Source of the DNA: Spirochaetota bacterium
GTDB lineage: Bacteria > Spirochaetota > Spirochaetia > Treponematales > Treponemataceae
Direction: 5' to 3'
Assembly: GCA_023393015.1 (NCBI GenBank)
Contig: JAEWMY010000038.1
Span: 1-41,862 of the forward strand
DNA: 41,862 nt
Under the pieces are notes generated by a model. It was not told the origin of the DNA. It saw only the letters and a list, made by a program, of their open reading frames with translations, and searched no databases. A program made the translations under genes and the position numbers. Positions 1 through 8,552 of this stretch are shown piece after piece. Position 1 is the stretch's first letter. Every line of letters starts with the position of its first letter.

Positions 1-1508
1 GCCGCGATCGCGCCCTTCAGCGCGCTGATCCTGCCGCCCCTGACCATGTACTTGAAGGTCGCGACGCTCACGAGGATACGCGCTCCCCGTATCCGCTCTT
101 CGGTACGCGCGAGAATATCGTCGTGAGAGAGGCCGTTCGCCGCGTCCTCCGCGGCCGCCAGCACGACGAGACCCTGCGCGGCGGAATTGAGTTTGCTGTC
201 CACGACCGAAACGCGGTAACCGTTCGCGGAGAGGGCGTCCGCGCTCCGGCGCATGACCTGCCAGGTTCCGCTCAGCGCCTTGCCGACCGGAATGGCGATG
301 ACCGATTCGTAATGGGACGAAAGCCACGAGAATACCTGGTCGACGCGGACGGGGTCGGGAATCGAACTGCCCGGATAGTCTTTCCTGCTGTCGAGGTAGG
401 GATAGAAGGTTTCCGCGTCGATCGTGAGCCGGTCGAGATATTCGTCCTCGCCCCAGAGTATCTTGAGGGGAATAACGTGTATCTGGTAGCGGTCGACGAG
501 ATCCGGGGGAACGTCGGCTATCGAGTCGGTGACGACGGCGACGCGCGAGACGGGAGCGTGTACCGCCCTGTATTGCCGTACCATGTCGTCGACTTTTTGC
601 TCGACGATCCGGCCGCTATCCTTGAGGGCGAAGAACAGCTTCGCGGGCTCGTTGGTATGCACGTGTATCTTCGTCTTGTTGCGTCCCGACGAAATTATGA
701 GCGAATCGCCGAAGCCGCGAAGGTCGCGCCGCAGGTCGTCGGCGAGATGTTCGGGGGGCTTTCCCTCGTGGAGTACGAGCGCCTCGGTACAGTAGCGGTA
801 GGCAATCTCGCCCGAGCTTTCGGGAATGTCGTGCGCGTACTCGGCGGAGTCCGCGGCTTCCGCGGCGAAGGAAGATCGTTCCCATGACGCCTTTCCCGTG
901 ACGAGCATGCGTGCTATGCCCTCCAAAAAGGACACGAAGCCCGAGGCTCCGGCGTCTACTACGCCCGCTTTTTTTAGAACGTCGAGCTGGTCGGTCGTTT
1001 CCCTGAGCGCCGCGCGCGCCGCCTCGAGACTTTCGACAAAGTGGTCTTTCATCGCGCCGCCGCGGGCGGAGAGACGGCGGAATTCCGCCGTCCACGCGTG
1101 CAACACCGTAAGCAGGGTTCCCTCGCGCGGGTTTTCTATCGCCTTACCCGTATCGTACGCGGCCTTCGAGAGGGCGTCGCCGAATTCTTCCGCGGAGACG
1201 CTCGGCTTGTCCGGGCAGTTATCGGATATCCCGTTGATGAACTGCGCGATGATTATTCCGGAATTGCCCCGGGCCGACGAAAGGGAACGATCGGCGAGCG
1301 CGGAAAGGGTTTTCGACAGCGACCTGAAAACGCGGGGCACCTGCAGGGTCGCGCGAACGGTCGCCACCATGTTGTTTCCCGTATCGCCGTCGGCTACCGG
1401 AAACACGTTTATGTCGTTCAAATGTCGTTTCGCGCCCAAGAGGCTTTCGTAACCGGAAAGCAGGCTGTGGTAGAGCTGGAACCCGTTGATACCGTTTGAT
1501 TCTTTCAC
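1..1508 (-). CDS. DAK2-DegV fusion: fatty acid kinase fused to fatty-acid-binding protein (partial, C-terminus beyond the window)
   Basis: The gene starts at a GTG with GGGAG seven bases upstream and runs off the left edge after about 502 codons. Residues 1-200 form a DhaL/DAK2 kinase domain: NVFPVADGDTGNNM (34-47) carries the Asp residues that bind Mg-ATP, and ARGNSG is at 79-84. A middle domain follows (about 230-315, with KIHVHTNEP). From about 322 there is a DegV domain (VVTDSIAD 326-333, ALSGTWQ 411-417, GGRIS 491-495). In Firmicutes FakA (kinase) and FakB (DegV, fatty-acid binder) are separate proteins that make acyl-phosphate; here both parts sit in one chain. plsY, whose product uses acyl-phosphate, ends 24 bp upstream, which supports a role in phospholipid synthesis from free fatty acids. 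Domain calls are from visible motifs; substrate is inferred. Confidence 0.85.
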   Translation of the reverse strand, partial: MKESNGINGFQLYHSLLSGYESLLGAKRHLNDINVFPVADGDTGNNMVATVRATLQVPRVFRSLSKTLSALADRSLSSARGNSGIIIAQFINGISDNCPDKPSVSAEEFGDALSKAAYDTGKAIENPREGTLLTVLHAWTAEFRRLSARGGAMKDHFVESLEAARAALRETTDQLDVLKKAGVVDAGASGFVSFLEGIARMLVTGKASWERSSFAAEAADSAEYAHDIPESSGEIAYRYCTEALVLHEGKPPEHLADDLRRDLRGFGDSLIISSGRNKTKIHVHTNEPAKLFFALKDSGRIVEQKVDDMVRQYRAVHAPVSRVAVVTDSIADVPPDLVDRYQIHVIPLKILWGEDEYLDRLTIDAETFYPYLDSRKDYPGSSIPDPVRVDQVFSWLSSHYESVIAIPVGKALSGTWQVMRRSADALSANGYRVSVVDSKLNSAAQGLVVLAAAEDAANGLSHDDILARTEERIRGARILVSVATFKYMVRGGRISALKGAIA

Positions 1509-1532
1509 GCGAAACTCCCGTCCATCCCGTAT

Positions 1533-2153
1533 CTAGAACAACCGAGACTCGGTTCCGTCGCGAAGGCGCGCGATGTTTTTCGCGTGCGCGATACAAACGA
1601 CGACCGGGACCGAGACGACCACTGTCGCGACGACGGGATCGACACGTTCTCCCGCCGCGAGGGTCAAGGCAAAAAAAACGATCGGCAACGTCAACGCGGC
1701 GTACAGGGAAGCTACCGAGGCCCTGCGCGACACGACGAGCGCCGCGACAAAAACCGCCAGGCATATCGGAAAAAGGAGCGGCATCAGGGCGGTAAACGCG
1801 CCGGCTCCCGTCGCGACGCCCTTCCCTCCCCGAAACGAAAGCCACGGAGAGAATACATGGCCGAGAACGGCCGCGCCTCCCGCGAGAACGGCCAGACGCG
1901 GCGATGAAAGCCACGCGTCTCCTCCGACCGTAAGCGCTACGGGCGCGAAGCCCTTGAAAAAATCTACGATAACGACCGGAACGGCCCATCGGGCTCCGAG
2001 TATCCGGTACGCGTTTGTAGCGCCCGGATTCCCGCTCCCCCGCGTTCTGATATCTCCCTTTCCCGCGAGCCGGCCTGCCAGATACGCGGACGGTATCGAA
2101 CCCGAAAGAAACGAAAGCGCCAGTACCGCCGCCATGCCGCCGAGTTCACCCAT
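1533..2153 (-). CDS. plsY: Acyl-phosphate:glycerol-3-phosphate acyltransferase PlsY
   Basis: This polytopic membrane enzyme transfers an acyl group from acyl-phosphate to glycerol-3-phosphate, giving lysophosphatidic acid. It is 206 residues long, normal for PlsY. Diagnostic motifs are GSIPSAYLAGRL near residue 18, RGSGNPGATN at 38-47 and FRGGKGVATG at 107-116, which together form the substrate-binding loops. The ATG overlaps the TGA of the upstream DUF1295 gene by one base (TGATG), so translation is probably coupled. An in-frame extension to 2423 exists, but it lies inside the upstream gene and is not family-like. The downstream gene is the fatty acid kinase/DegV fusion, a likely supplier of the acyl-phosphate. 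Confidence 0.95.
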   Translation of the reverse strand: MGELGGMAAVLALSFLSGSIPSAYLAGRLAGKGDIRTRGSGNPGATNAYRILGARWAVPVVIVDFFKGFAPVALTVGGDAWLSSPRLAVLAGGAAVLGHVFSPWLSFRGGKGVATGAGAFTALMPLLFPICLAVFVAALVVSRRASVASLYAALTLPIVFFALTLAAGERVDPVVATVVVSVPVVVCIAHAKNIARLRDGTESRLF

Positions 2154-2938
2154 CAGGACGCACCCCGCTTTCCGAAGGGATTCGGAACGAGCGGAGGGGT
2201 CCGCGCCTTGTAGGCGGCGTACGACTCGTCCTTCCCCCATTTCAAGTCCGCCGATTTTTCTAGCAGGGGGATGCCGCTCACGAAAAGAAGTAGCAGGGTT
2301 ATGTGCAGGGGTCCGAGGAAATAGAACCATTCGAAACCCTCGAAGACGTAGGCACCGGGAAGGGCCAGTGACCACCAGACGATTATCTCGCCGAGGTAAT
2401 TCGGATGGCGCGAGTACCGCCACACGCCCGACGACATGAAACGATTCGCGTTTTCGGGGCGTTTTTTGAAGGCGTATTTCTGAGCGTCGGCGACGGTTTC
2501 CAGCGACAAACCGCCGATAAAGAGAACCGCGAACGGTATGAAGGCCGCCGGCGGAACGGCGGAAAACCTGCCGTCCGCCAGGGTAATCCCCGTAACCGGC
2601 AGCATGATGATCCAGGCGGATACTGCCTGCAGGAGCCAGAACGAACCGAAGGCGACAACGCTGTTCCGTTTGTCGTCAAACCGGTGATCTACCTTGATAC
2701 GCATGATTCTGAAAAAGAGATAGGAACCGAGGCGAATGGCCCAGAGAACGACCATGACGAGCGTCAAATGGGAAACGAGCGACTCGGGCCGAACGGTTAA
2801 GTAGAGCGACACCGAAAGAAGCACGAAACTGAGCGAATAGGTAATGTCGGTAAATACGTCCGTTCGCAAAAAGGCCGCGAAGACGAAGAAAAGGGCGTTT
2901 ACAGCGAGCGACGCCAGAAGCAAATACCACAAGTTCAT
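2153..2938 (-). CDS. DUF1295 family integral membrane protein (steroid 5-alpha-reductase-like fold)
   Basis: A 261-residue protein with about six hydrophobic segments. Its C-terminal half has the DUF1295 hallmark WRYSRHPNYLGE (residues 173-184) followed by WW, and a final LEKSADLKWG/YAAYKARTP block. The same RHPNYLGE element occurs in steroid reductases and isoprenylcysteine methyltransferases, where it contacts the nucleotide cofactor. The true substrate of bacterial DUF1295 proteins is not established. The start is clear: AGGAGG lies a few bases before the ATG. A TATACT -10 box (2967-2972, minus) suggests it heads the operon with plsY and the fatty acid kinase fusion, so a lipid-modifying role is a reasonable inference only. 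Confidence 0.85.
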   Translation of the reverse strand: MNLWYLLLASLAVNALFFVFAAFLRTDVFTDITYSLSFVLLSVSLYLTVRPESLVSHLTLVMVVLWAIRLGSYLFFRIMRIKVDHRFDDKRNSVVAFGSFWLLQAVSAWIIMLPVTGITLADGRFSAVPPAAFIPFAVLFIGGLSLETVADAQKYAFKKRPENANRFMSSGVWRYSRHPNYLGEIIVWWSLALPGAYVFEGFEWFYFLGPLHITLLLLFVSGIPLLEKSADLKWGKDESYAAYKARTPPLVPNPFGKRGAS

Positions 2939-3067
2939 ACGGACCTCCTTGGGATTACATTCTTGAAGTATATCCTACCTTTCGCCCGTCCGCCGTGACT
3001 TTATCACCGATTTTCGACCGGGACACAACACCGGTACCCTCAATGCCGTACTGATCTCGCCAGTTCC

Positions 3068-3096
3068 TTGCCCCCGACGGATAATAGGCGTATATT
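3068..3096 (+). promoter_or_regulatory. Sigma70-type promoter for the UPF0316-femX pair
   Basis: TTGCCC (3068-3073), a 17-bp spacer and TATATT (3091-3096) lie upstream of the GTG at 3138. The predicted transcript has a leader of about 35 nt that includes GAGG. Confidence 0.5.
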
Positions 3097-3137
3097 TAAA
3101 GTACTGCTCAGGCAAAATACGCGAACGAGGTAACGCC

Positions 3138-3659
3138 GTGTTTCCCCTTTCCCAGGTCTTGGTTGCCCTGACCGTTTTTACGGCCCGCGTGGCTGACGTT
3201 TCGCTCGGGACCTTTCGCCACGCGATGGTCATTCGGGGCAAAAAATATCATGCCCTTCTCATCGCCTTCGTCGAATCCCTCATCTGGATTTTCGCCGTAT
3301 CGCGCGTTTTGACCGGTATCACCGAGCCCGTGACCGCGCTGGCGTTCGCCCTCGGATTCGCCGTCGGAACGTTCGTCGGCATTTCCATAGAGGACGCGTT
3401 CAAGATCGGCGATCAGGTAGTACGCGTGTTCAGCAGCGAAGGGGCGGCGATCGCCGCACGCCTCCGGGAAGAGGGAAATCGCGTCACGTCGTTCGAAGGA
3501 TCGGGACGCGACGGAACCGTGCAACTCCTGTTCGTTCAGGCGCGCCGCAGGGACGTCGCCAAAATCTGCGCGATAGCCCGTTCGTCCGATCCTCGGTGTT
3601 ACCTGGTGATCGACGACATACGGGCGGCCACGTACGGGACCTCCTCTCCCGGAAAATAA
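3138..3659 (+). CDS. UPF0316 (DUF5698/DUF2179) membrane protein
   Basis: 173 residues. Three hydrophobic helices occupy residues 1-85, with a conserved-looking DVSLGTFRH segment near 20-28, and a soluble alpha/beta domain of the DUF2179 type follows (about 90-170, with RVFSSEGAAIAARLRE and a closing YLVIDDIRA). This is the layout of the UPF0316 family, whose function is unknown; the DUF2179 part resembles a small ligand-sensing domain. GTG start with GAGG seven bases upstream. It lies 24 bp before the FemAB-like gene on the same strand and is probably cotranscribed with it. Confidence 0.85.
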   Translation: MFPLSQVLVALTVFTARVADVSLGTFRHAMVIRGKKYHALLIAFVESLIWIFAVSRVLTGITEPVTALAFALGFAVGTFVGISIEDAFKIGDQVVRVFSSEGAAIAARLREEGNRVTSFEGSGRDGTVQLLFVQARRRDVAKICAIARSSDPRCYLVIDDIRAATYGTSSPGK

Positions 3660-3683
3660 CCACAACGACAAGGAAACCCCTCG

Positions 3684-4748
3684 ATGACTCTCACTCCAAA
3701 GACGCACGGCGACGTGCCGCCTTCAAACAACCTTTTTCAAAGCGGATTCTGGGCGCGTTTCAAGGAAACGGGCGGTCTGGAATCGCGCTCGTTCGAGGTT
3801 CTGCATGATGACGCGACGTTTCCCCTCGTCGCACTGTTGCGCCCCGGCCAGTCCGGGACCCGGTACGCGTACGTTCCGGACGGACCGCACGTGACGCTCG
3901 ATGATAGCGCGAAAGGCCCGTTTCTCGAGGAACTTTCCGAGGAACTGAGACGGTTCCTGCCGGACGATATTGCGTGCGTACGGTATGACACCACGTTTCC
4001 TTCGCCCTACACAGACGGCGAGTACTGGTCCGCGAGCGGTCAATGGAAGGGCGCGCCGAGAGGCGAGATACGCGAGCTGAGGATGAATTTCGGAACCCGG
4101 AATCACGCGCTGAGAAAATCTCCCAAAGACCATCTTTGCCCCGATACGGTAATCGTCGACCTCGCGGGCGGCGAAAGCGACATCCTCTCGCGCATGCGGC
4201 AAACGACGCGCAACGGAATCAGGCGCGCGTATAAAAGCGGCGTGACCTTCCGGATTCGCGAAGGGGAGTTGCCGAGCGAGTGGTATCGGCTCTACGCCGA
4301 AACGTCGGTCCGCAAGGGCTTTTACCGGGAGGACGAATCGTACTTTCATCGCCTGTTTGACCCCTCGCTCCTGCGCGGCGACGCGTCCGATCCGGCATTC
4401 TACGCGCTCTCCGCAGAAAAAGACGGCGTGCTTCTCGCGGGAGTCATCGTCGGGTCGATGGGACGCCGGGGGTATTACCTCTACGCGGGGTCGAGCCTCG
4501 AGCGCCGGGATTGCATGCCGAACTACGGACTGCAATGGGAAACGATACGGCTCCTCCGCGAACGCGGCTGCGTCTCGTACGACCTGATGGGCGTACCGCC
4601 GAACGGCGATCCGCGACACTCCATGTATGGCCTCTATACCTTTAAAACGGGACTCGGCGGACGTATCGAGCATTACGCCGGGTGTTGGGACTATCCCTTC
4701 GACCCCGATTCGTATTCCGCGATGGTAAACGCGGAAAACCTGGGCTAA
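3684..4748 (+). CDS. FemAB/FemX-type aminoacyltransferase (GNAT-fold, peptidoglycan interpeptide-bridge family)
   Basis: 354 residues. An N-terminal GNAT-like half contains QSGFWARFKE (about 19-28), and a second GNAT half contains RMRQTTRNGIRRAYKSGV (about 170-187) and, near the C-terminus, YDLMGVPPNGDP and YTFKTGLGG. These match FemX/FemAB proteins (GGVY.. and FK..FGG patterns), which transfer an amino acid from aminoacyl-tRNA onto the lipid II stem peptide. Spirochaetal members are often annotated as lipid II:glycine glycyltransferases; the amino acid used cannot be read from sequence. Its stop codon interlocks with the convergent lipoprotein gene (stops share 4746-4747). Confidence 0.85.
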   Translation: MTLTPKTHGDVPPSNNLFQSGFWARFKETGGLESRSFEVLHDDATFPLVALLRPGQSGTRYAYVPDGPHVTLDDSAKGPFLEELSEELRRFLPDDIACVRYDTTFPSPYTDGEYWSASGQWKGAPRGEIRELRMNFGTRNHALRKSPKDHLCPDTVIVDLAGGESDILSRMRQTTRNGIRRAYKSGVTFRIREGELPSEWYRLYAETSVRKGFYREDESYFHRLFDPSLLRGDASDPAFYALSAEKDGVLLAGVIVGSMGRRGYYLYAGSSLERRDCMPNYGLQWETIRLLRERGCVSYDLMGVPPNGDPRHSMYGLYTFKTGLGGRIEHYAGCWDYPFDPDSYSAMVNAENLG

Positions 4749-6064
4749 CGCGCGGCGAACGGGATGCGCTGTCCCGCCAGCAGTACGGGCGAAAAGAACG
4801 ACAGGTCCTCGACGCGCGAGTCGGACGAGTTCACGACGAGGTCGCGCTCGCTTCCCGGCATAAGGCCCTTGAGGGTTTCCGCAGAAGAGGTATCGCCGAA
4901 TTTCGCGAAGATGTCGTAGGTAACCGCCGCAGCGCCGTCGTTCCGCACGCGAACCGTCGTGGTATCGCCGGACGGCGTCACGGAAACGACGACAAGCGAA
5001 TACCCGAGCAAGGCGCCGGCGGAGGCGACCTCAGCGGGAGTACGATAGTCGGTTTGACCGTCGCCGATGACGAAACTGAGATAGCACTCGCGCGCCGCCT
5101 CGGCGAGGCCGAAACCGTTCGGCCCGCCGGGAAGGCGCAGGGCGTATCGTTGGTCGTTCTCCGTGTAGTAGCTGAATTCCCCGCCGTTATGCGCGGCCCT
5201 TCTCCTGTCGCCGAAAAAATCCCAGTTGGGACGATTCTCGGCTTTCCACCCCGCGTGGAGGAGGGAATCGTCGAAAAGCCCGAATCGGGGCGCGGAGGCC
5301 GTTGGCGTCGAGGCGTACGGACCGAATCCAGTATCGGCGGCGTCGACCGAGATTCCCCACGGAACGTTGACGAGCGCGTTGTCGATCGCGTCGAGGATAC
5401 GCACTTGATCGTCCCGCGACGGGAAGAGCTTGCCCAGCGCGCCTTCCCTGGTGGCCGTCTCCGGATCGGAGAAGCCGCTCAGGTTGTCGTAGTCGATATG
5501 ATACTCGGCCCAGAGGCCGAAGCCCACCTCGACGTAGCCGAGTCCCGTTCCCTGATCGGGATAGCGACTCGCGAGGTGTTGGTAAAACTCTATAATGAAA
5601 ACCGCGAGATCGGGATTCGTCCAGTCGGGAAAGACAACCGTCTTTTGCGTCGCGCCCTCTATCCCCTCGTCGTATTTCGCGTTCCGCGCGTGCGCCCACA
5701 AGGATTCGGGAAGGCTCCGTTCGGCGGAACCGAGTTCGGGGTCGGTATCGCGGAACCGGACGATCGCATGATGACCGCGGGCGACGGCCGCCTGAACGAA
5801 GGCGTCGACGACCGACCAGTCGTAGGAATACCCGCCCGTTCCGTCGTCGTCCGCGACGTCGGAGTAATAAAAGTAGGAGAACTCGAGGGTAACGGACGAG
5901 GCGTACTCTTCCATATCGGGATTCGATCCCCAAAGGACGATACCGCACAGGGGCGCGGGAAAGCCCGCGGCCGATTCGCCGGGATCGTTCGAACCGCCGC
6001 CGGCGCAGGAAACGGCCACCGCAGAACAAACGGCGATAAGACCCGCGCGAAGTTTGAATTTCAT
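4745..6064 (-). CDS. DUF4832-type secreted lipoprotein (TIM-barrel glycoside-hydrolase-like)
   Basis: About 439 residues from the ATG at 6064, beginning MKFKLRAGL and ending its signal peptide at the lipobox AVSC, so it is exported and lipidated. The body resembles DUF4832 proteins: a YDWSVVDAFVQAAVARGHHAIVRFR stretch (split here by me only as a pattern), a downstream GLGYVEVGFGLWAEYH strand typical of a barrel with a catalytic-type Glu, and a C-terminal beta domain (VRNDGAAAVTYDIF). The family is usually linked to carbohydrate metabolism, but no substrate is known. It follows the MerR-like gene by 38 bp and is probably the last gene of the exporter operon. A longer in-frame start at 6100 would put charged residues before the signal peptide and is less likely. 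Confidence 0.7.
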   Translation of the reverse strand: MKFKLRAGLIAVCSAVAVSCAGGGSNDPGESAAGFPAPLCGIVLWGSNPDMEEYASSVTLEFSYFYYSDVADDDGTGGYSYDWSVVDAFVQAAVARGHHAIVRFRDTDPELGSAERSLPESLWAHARNAKYDEGIEGATQKTVVFPDWTNPDLAVFIIEFYQHLASRYPDQGTGLGYVEVGFGLWAEYHIDYDNLSGFSDPETATREGALGKLFPSRDDQVRILDAIDNALVNVPWGISVDAADTGFGPYASTPTASAPRFGLFDDSLLHAGWKAENRPNWDFFGDRRRAAHNGGEFSYYTENDQRYALRLPGGPNGFGLAEAARECYLSFVIGDGQTDYRTPAEVASAGALLGYSLVVVSVTPSGDTTTVRVRNDGAAAVTYDIFAKFGDTSSAETLKGLMPGSERDLVVNSSDSRVEDLSFFSPVLLAGQRIPFAAR

Positions 6065-6102
6065 GACTACGTGTATATCCCTTTTTCCGCGCACGCGCAA
6101 CT

Positions 6103-6933
6103 TCAGACAGGCGGATTCTCTTCGTCCCGGGCGAGCGGCACCTGAATCTCGGTCAGCCAGTCATCGTCGCTATCCTTGTTCCAGATGCCGTCAATGTAGG
6201 ATTCCCTCGGCGGCCCCGCGCACAGGTAGCCGTTGTCGTCGATCCAGCGGAATACGGCCGAGTAGGCCAAGGGAAGGGAGGAGTACGGACCTTTATGCAA
6301 TACGCATGCGGCAACGGGAACGCGTTCGATCGTCTTGAACTCGATACCCGGCGGCGCGACGCCGAATTTCGTGACCGCCTCGCAGAATTCAACGTCGATA
6401 TCGCTATCCTTGAACTCTCCGTCATGATAGACGATGAAGCAATACGCCGGTTCGGTGCAGGCGAGGTCGGGATTCGCCGCGGTGATCTCCTCGCCTATTT
6501 TGGGTATCACGTCGAAATAATCGTCGTACGACCGGACGATCAGGCGCTTGCTGTAGACGATCGCCGACGGCAGTTCCTTCACCATCACCTGGTGTTCTAT
6601 CGAAGGATCGGAGCCGAGTCGCTCGAGGTAGTACGTAATCGAGGCGAGTTGCCGGGCGGTTTCGGTCGCGAACCGCTCCAGCTCCCGTTTCTTCTCCGAA
6701 AACAGCGAGGGGATATTACGTCCCGCCAGTATCTGCCTGATCTCCGGTATGGAAAACCCGCACTGTCTGAGGGACACGATCCTGTGTACGCGCGGTAACT
6801 GGTCGGTAGAGTAATACCGGTAGTTGTTCGTCCCGTCGATGTGGCTCGGCTCGAGAAGGCCCTCCTCCTCGTAGAAACGGAGGGCCTTGATCGTGACCTT
6901 CGTAATCCTGGAAAACTGGCCTATCCTGTACAC
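6103..6933 (-). CDS. MerR-family regulator with GyrI-like effector-binding domain (BmrR type)
   Basis: 276 residues, GTG start five bases after the exporter permease gene ends. Residues 1-70 are the MerR winged helix-turn-helix (YRIGQFSRITKVTIKALRFY, then GTNNYRYY), followed by a coiled-coil (about 85-115) and a C-terminal GyrI-like domain (about 120-270) with VAACVLHKGPYSSLPLAYS near 208-226. This layout is that of BmrR/BltR, which bind hydrophobic drugs and activate exporters. Position inside the ABC-2 exporter operon suggests it regulates that operon; its DNA site was not identified. Confidence 0.9.
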   Translation of the reverse strand: MYRIGQFSRITKVTIKALRFYEEEGLLEPSHIDGTNNYRYYSTDQLPRVHRIVSLRQCGFSIPEIRQILAGRNIPSLFSEKKRELERFATETARQLASITYYLERLGSDPSIEHQVMVKELPSAIVYSKRLIVRSYDDYFDVIPKIGEEITAANPDLACTEPAYCFIVYHDGEFKDSDIDVEFCEAVTKFGVAPPGIEFKTIERVPVAACVLHKGPYSSLPLAYSAVFRWIDDNGYLCAGPPRESYIDGIWNKDSDDDWLTEIQVPLARDEENPPV

Positions 6934-6937
6934 GCGT

Positions 6938-7657
6938 TTACTCCCATCGAAACGTCGCGAACGATACGGCGTATGATACTACCGCGATGGCCGCGAGCGC
7001 AAGGATCGATCCCGAACCGCCCGACGCCGGAACGGCGAGAACGGCGTCCCGGAGCAGCGTGATCCCCTGAGTCAGCGGAAAATAATCCGCGAACAGCGTG
7101 ACGCCCCGCGGGAGCGCGTCGTAGGGAACGGTGGCGCCCGACAGGAAAAGCATCGGAAAGTAGGCGACGGTACACGCGAGATTCGCCTTCTTCATGTCCG
7201 GCGCGAGGCTCGCGATCAGGAATCCGAGCGAGTAGATCGAAACTTGAACGAAGAGAAACGTCGCCAGGCAGCGCGCGGGAGATCCGGCGATCTCCATGCC
7301 GAAGGCGAGACGGGCTACGAGGTAGACGCCCGCGGCCGAAACCCAGGCGAAGAGAACCTGCGTCAGCGCCACCGCGAGAAGGAGCGTCGCGGGGCTTACC
7401 GGCGTTACCCTGAACCGCCTGAGGATACTTTCGTGCCGGTACGACGCGAAGGTAAGCGGTATGCCCATGAGACCCGACGCGCACAGGCCGACGCAGGCGA
7501 TTCCGGCGAAGGCCGAGGGCACCGCGCTCCGGCCTGAGATGCTCCCGACAAGCAGCATGATCGCGAGCGGAAAGAACACCCCGAAAAGGAGCATGTCGAT
7601 ACCGCGAAGGACTACCTTCGCCTCGACCGCGAACAACGTTCCGAATCCCCTCAGCAT
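6938..7657 (-). CDS. ABC-2 type transporter permease
   Basis: 239 residues with about six membrane segments and the usual ABC-2 features: a cytoplasmic loop YRHESILRRFRVTPVSP near 73-89 and the late segment LSGATVPYDALP before the last helices. Its start overlaps the ATPase gene by seven bases and its end is five bases from the MerR-like gene, so all are translated from one mRNA. The half-size permease probably dimerises with the neighbouring ATPase to export a hydrophobic compound; the substrate is unknown. Confidence 0.9.
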   Translation of the reverse strand: MLRGFGTLFAVEAKVVLRGIDMLLFGVFFPLAIMLLVGSISGRSAVPSAFAGIACVGLCASGLMGIPLTFASYRHESILRRFRVTPVSPATLLLAVALTQVLFAWVSAAGVYLVARLAFGMEIAGSPARCLATFLFVQVSIYSLGFLIASLAPDMKKANLACTVAYFPMLFLSGATVPYDALPRGVTLFADYFPLTQGITLLRDAVLAVPASGGSGSILALAAIAVVSYAVSFATFRWE

Positions 7658-8421
7658 ACCGCCTCCCCTACCTCGGGCGCGGCGCCTTCCGCGCCGGCCA
7701 CGCGCAAAAACACGTCCTCAAGGTTCTTCGCCCCGTACTCCGCGACGAGGTCCCCGGGCGAACCCTCCAACACGATCCTTCCGCGACTCATGATCGCTAC
7801 CCGGTCGCACAGGTATTCAACCTCGTCCATGTAATGCGACGTAAGGACGATCGTGACGCCGCGCTCCTTCAGTTCCCCGAGAAACCGCCATATCTCGCGA
7901 CGAGCGGCGGGATCGAGACCGGTCGTAAGCTCGTCGAGAAACAGCAATTCTGGCTCGTGCATGAGCGCGAGCAATACCGCGAGTTTTTGGCGCTCGCCGC
8001 CCGAAAGCTCGTTGCAATACGAGTCCGCCACGCCCTCGAGCCGGAACCTCCGCATCGACACTCTCCAATCGCTGTCCCGCGCATAAAGACGCGCGAAGGT
8101 CCCGCAAGCCTCCCGTACGAGAAGTTTCTCCTGATAACGGGTAGTTTGAAACTGGACGCCGACCCGCTCGAAGAGCCGTTTCCGGTCGTCTCGCGGGTTC
8201 ATCCCGAGAACCATGACCGTTCCCCCGTCGGGACGTTTAGTCCCGACAAGGCATTCCACCGTCGTCGACTTGCCGGCGCCGTTATGTCCCAACAAACCGA
8301 AAATCTCTCCTCTTTCGACCCGCAGATCGATCCCGTCGACCGCGACGAGCGATCCGTACGCCTTCCGAAGCGCGCGAACGATGATAACCGGAACGTCCGG
8401 CACTGGCGATTCGTAGTTCAT
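7651..8421 (-). CDS. ABC-2 exporter ATP-binding protein
   Basis: 256 residues. Walker A GHNGAGKST is at 45-53, the signature is LSGGERQKL, Walker B is LLFLDE followed by LTTGLDP, and the H-loop is TSHYMDE. This is the DrrA/CcmA-like family of drug or polysaccharide exporters. I chose the ATG at 8421 because GGAGG lies five bases before it. An upstream in-frame ATG at 8433 overlaps that ribosome-binding site, and the -10 box TATACT at 8437-8442 predicts a transcript starting near 8430, which excludes the longer form. Confidence 0.92.
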   Translation of the reverse strand: MNYESPVPDVPVIIVRALRKAYGSLVAVDGIDLRVERGEIFGLLGHNGAGKSTTVECLVGTKRPDGGTVMVLGMNPRDDRKRLFERVGVQFQTTRYQEKLLVREACGTFARLYARDSDWRVSMRRFRLEGVADSYCNELSGGERQKLAVLLALMHEPELLFLDELTTGLDPAARREIWRFLGELKERGVTIVLTSHYMDEVEYLCDRVAIMSRGRIVLEGSPGDLVAEYGAKNLEDVFLRVAGAEGAAPEVGEAVC

Positions 8422-8492
8422 TCTTTCCTCCATGCCAGTATATTCTCCGGTCTCCCGCTGGAGGAGAGTCAAGCGATTCGGGTAATGATGCG

Positions 8493-8532
8493 AAAAAAAA
8501 ACGCCTACCGAACGGCGTTCGATAGGCGTTTG
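8493..8532 (-). terminator. Rho-independent terminator of the small lipoprotein gene
   Basis: On the minus strand AAACGCCTA pairs with TAGGCGTTT (9 bp), an inner CGAAC/GTTCG stem closes a GCC loop, and a run of T follows. It lies 20 bp after the lipoprotein stop codon and insulates the exporter promoter downstream. Confidence 0.92.
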
Positions 8533-8552
8533 TCGTCGCGCTTACGGAGCCG

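Noticed and set aside
2975..3241. 88-codon minus-strand frame between DUF1295 and UPF0316 genes
   Set aside because: Overlaps the promoter and start of the UPF0316 gene, no ribosome-binding site, basic composition typical of chance frames.
4682..6145. Long open frame (487 codons) on the plus strand opposite the DUF4832 lipoprotein
   Set aside because: High-GC antisense shadow: Arg/Gly/Val-rich, no motif, no ribosome-binding site. The minus-strand protein has a lipobox and domain features.
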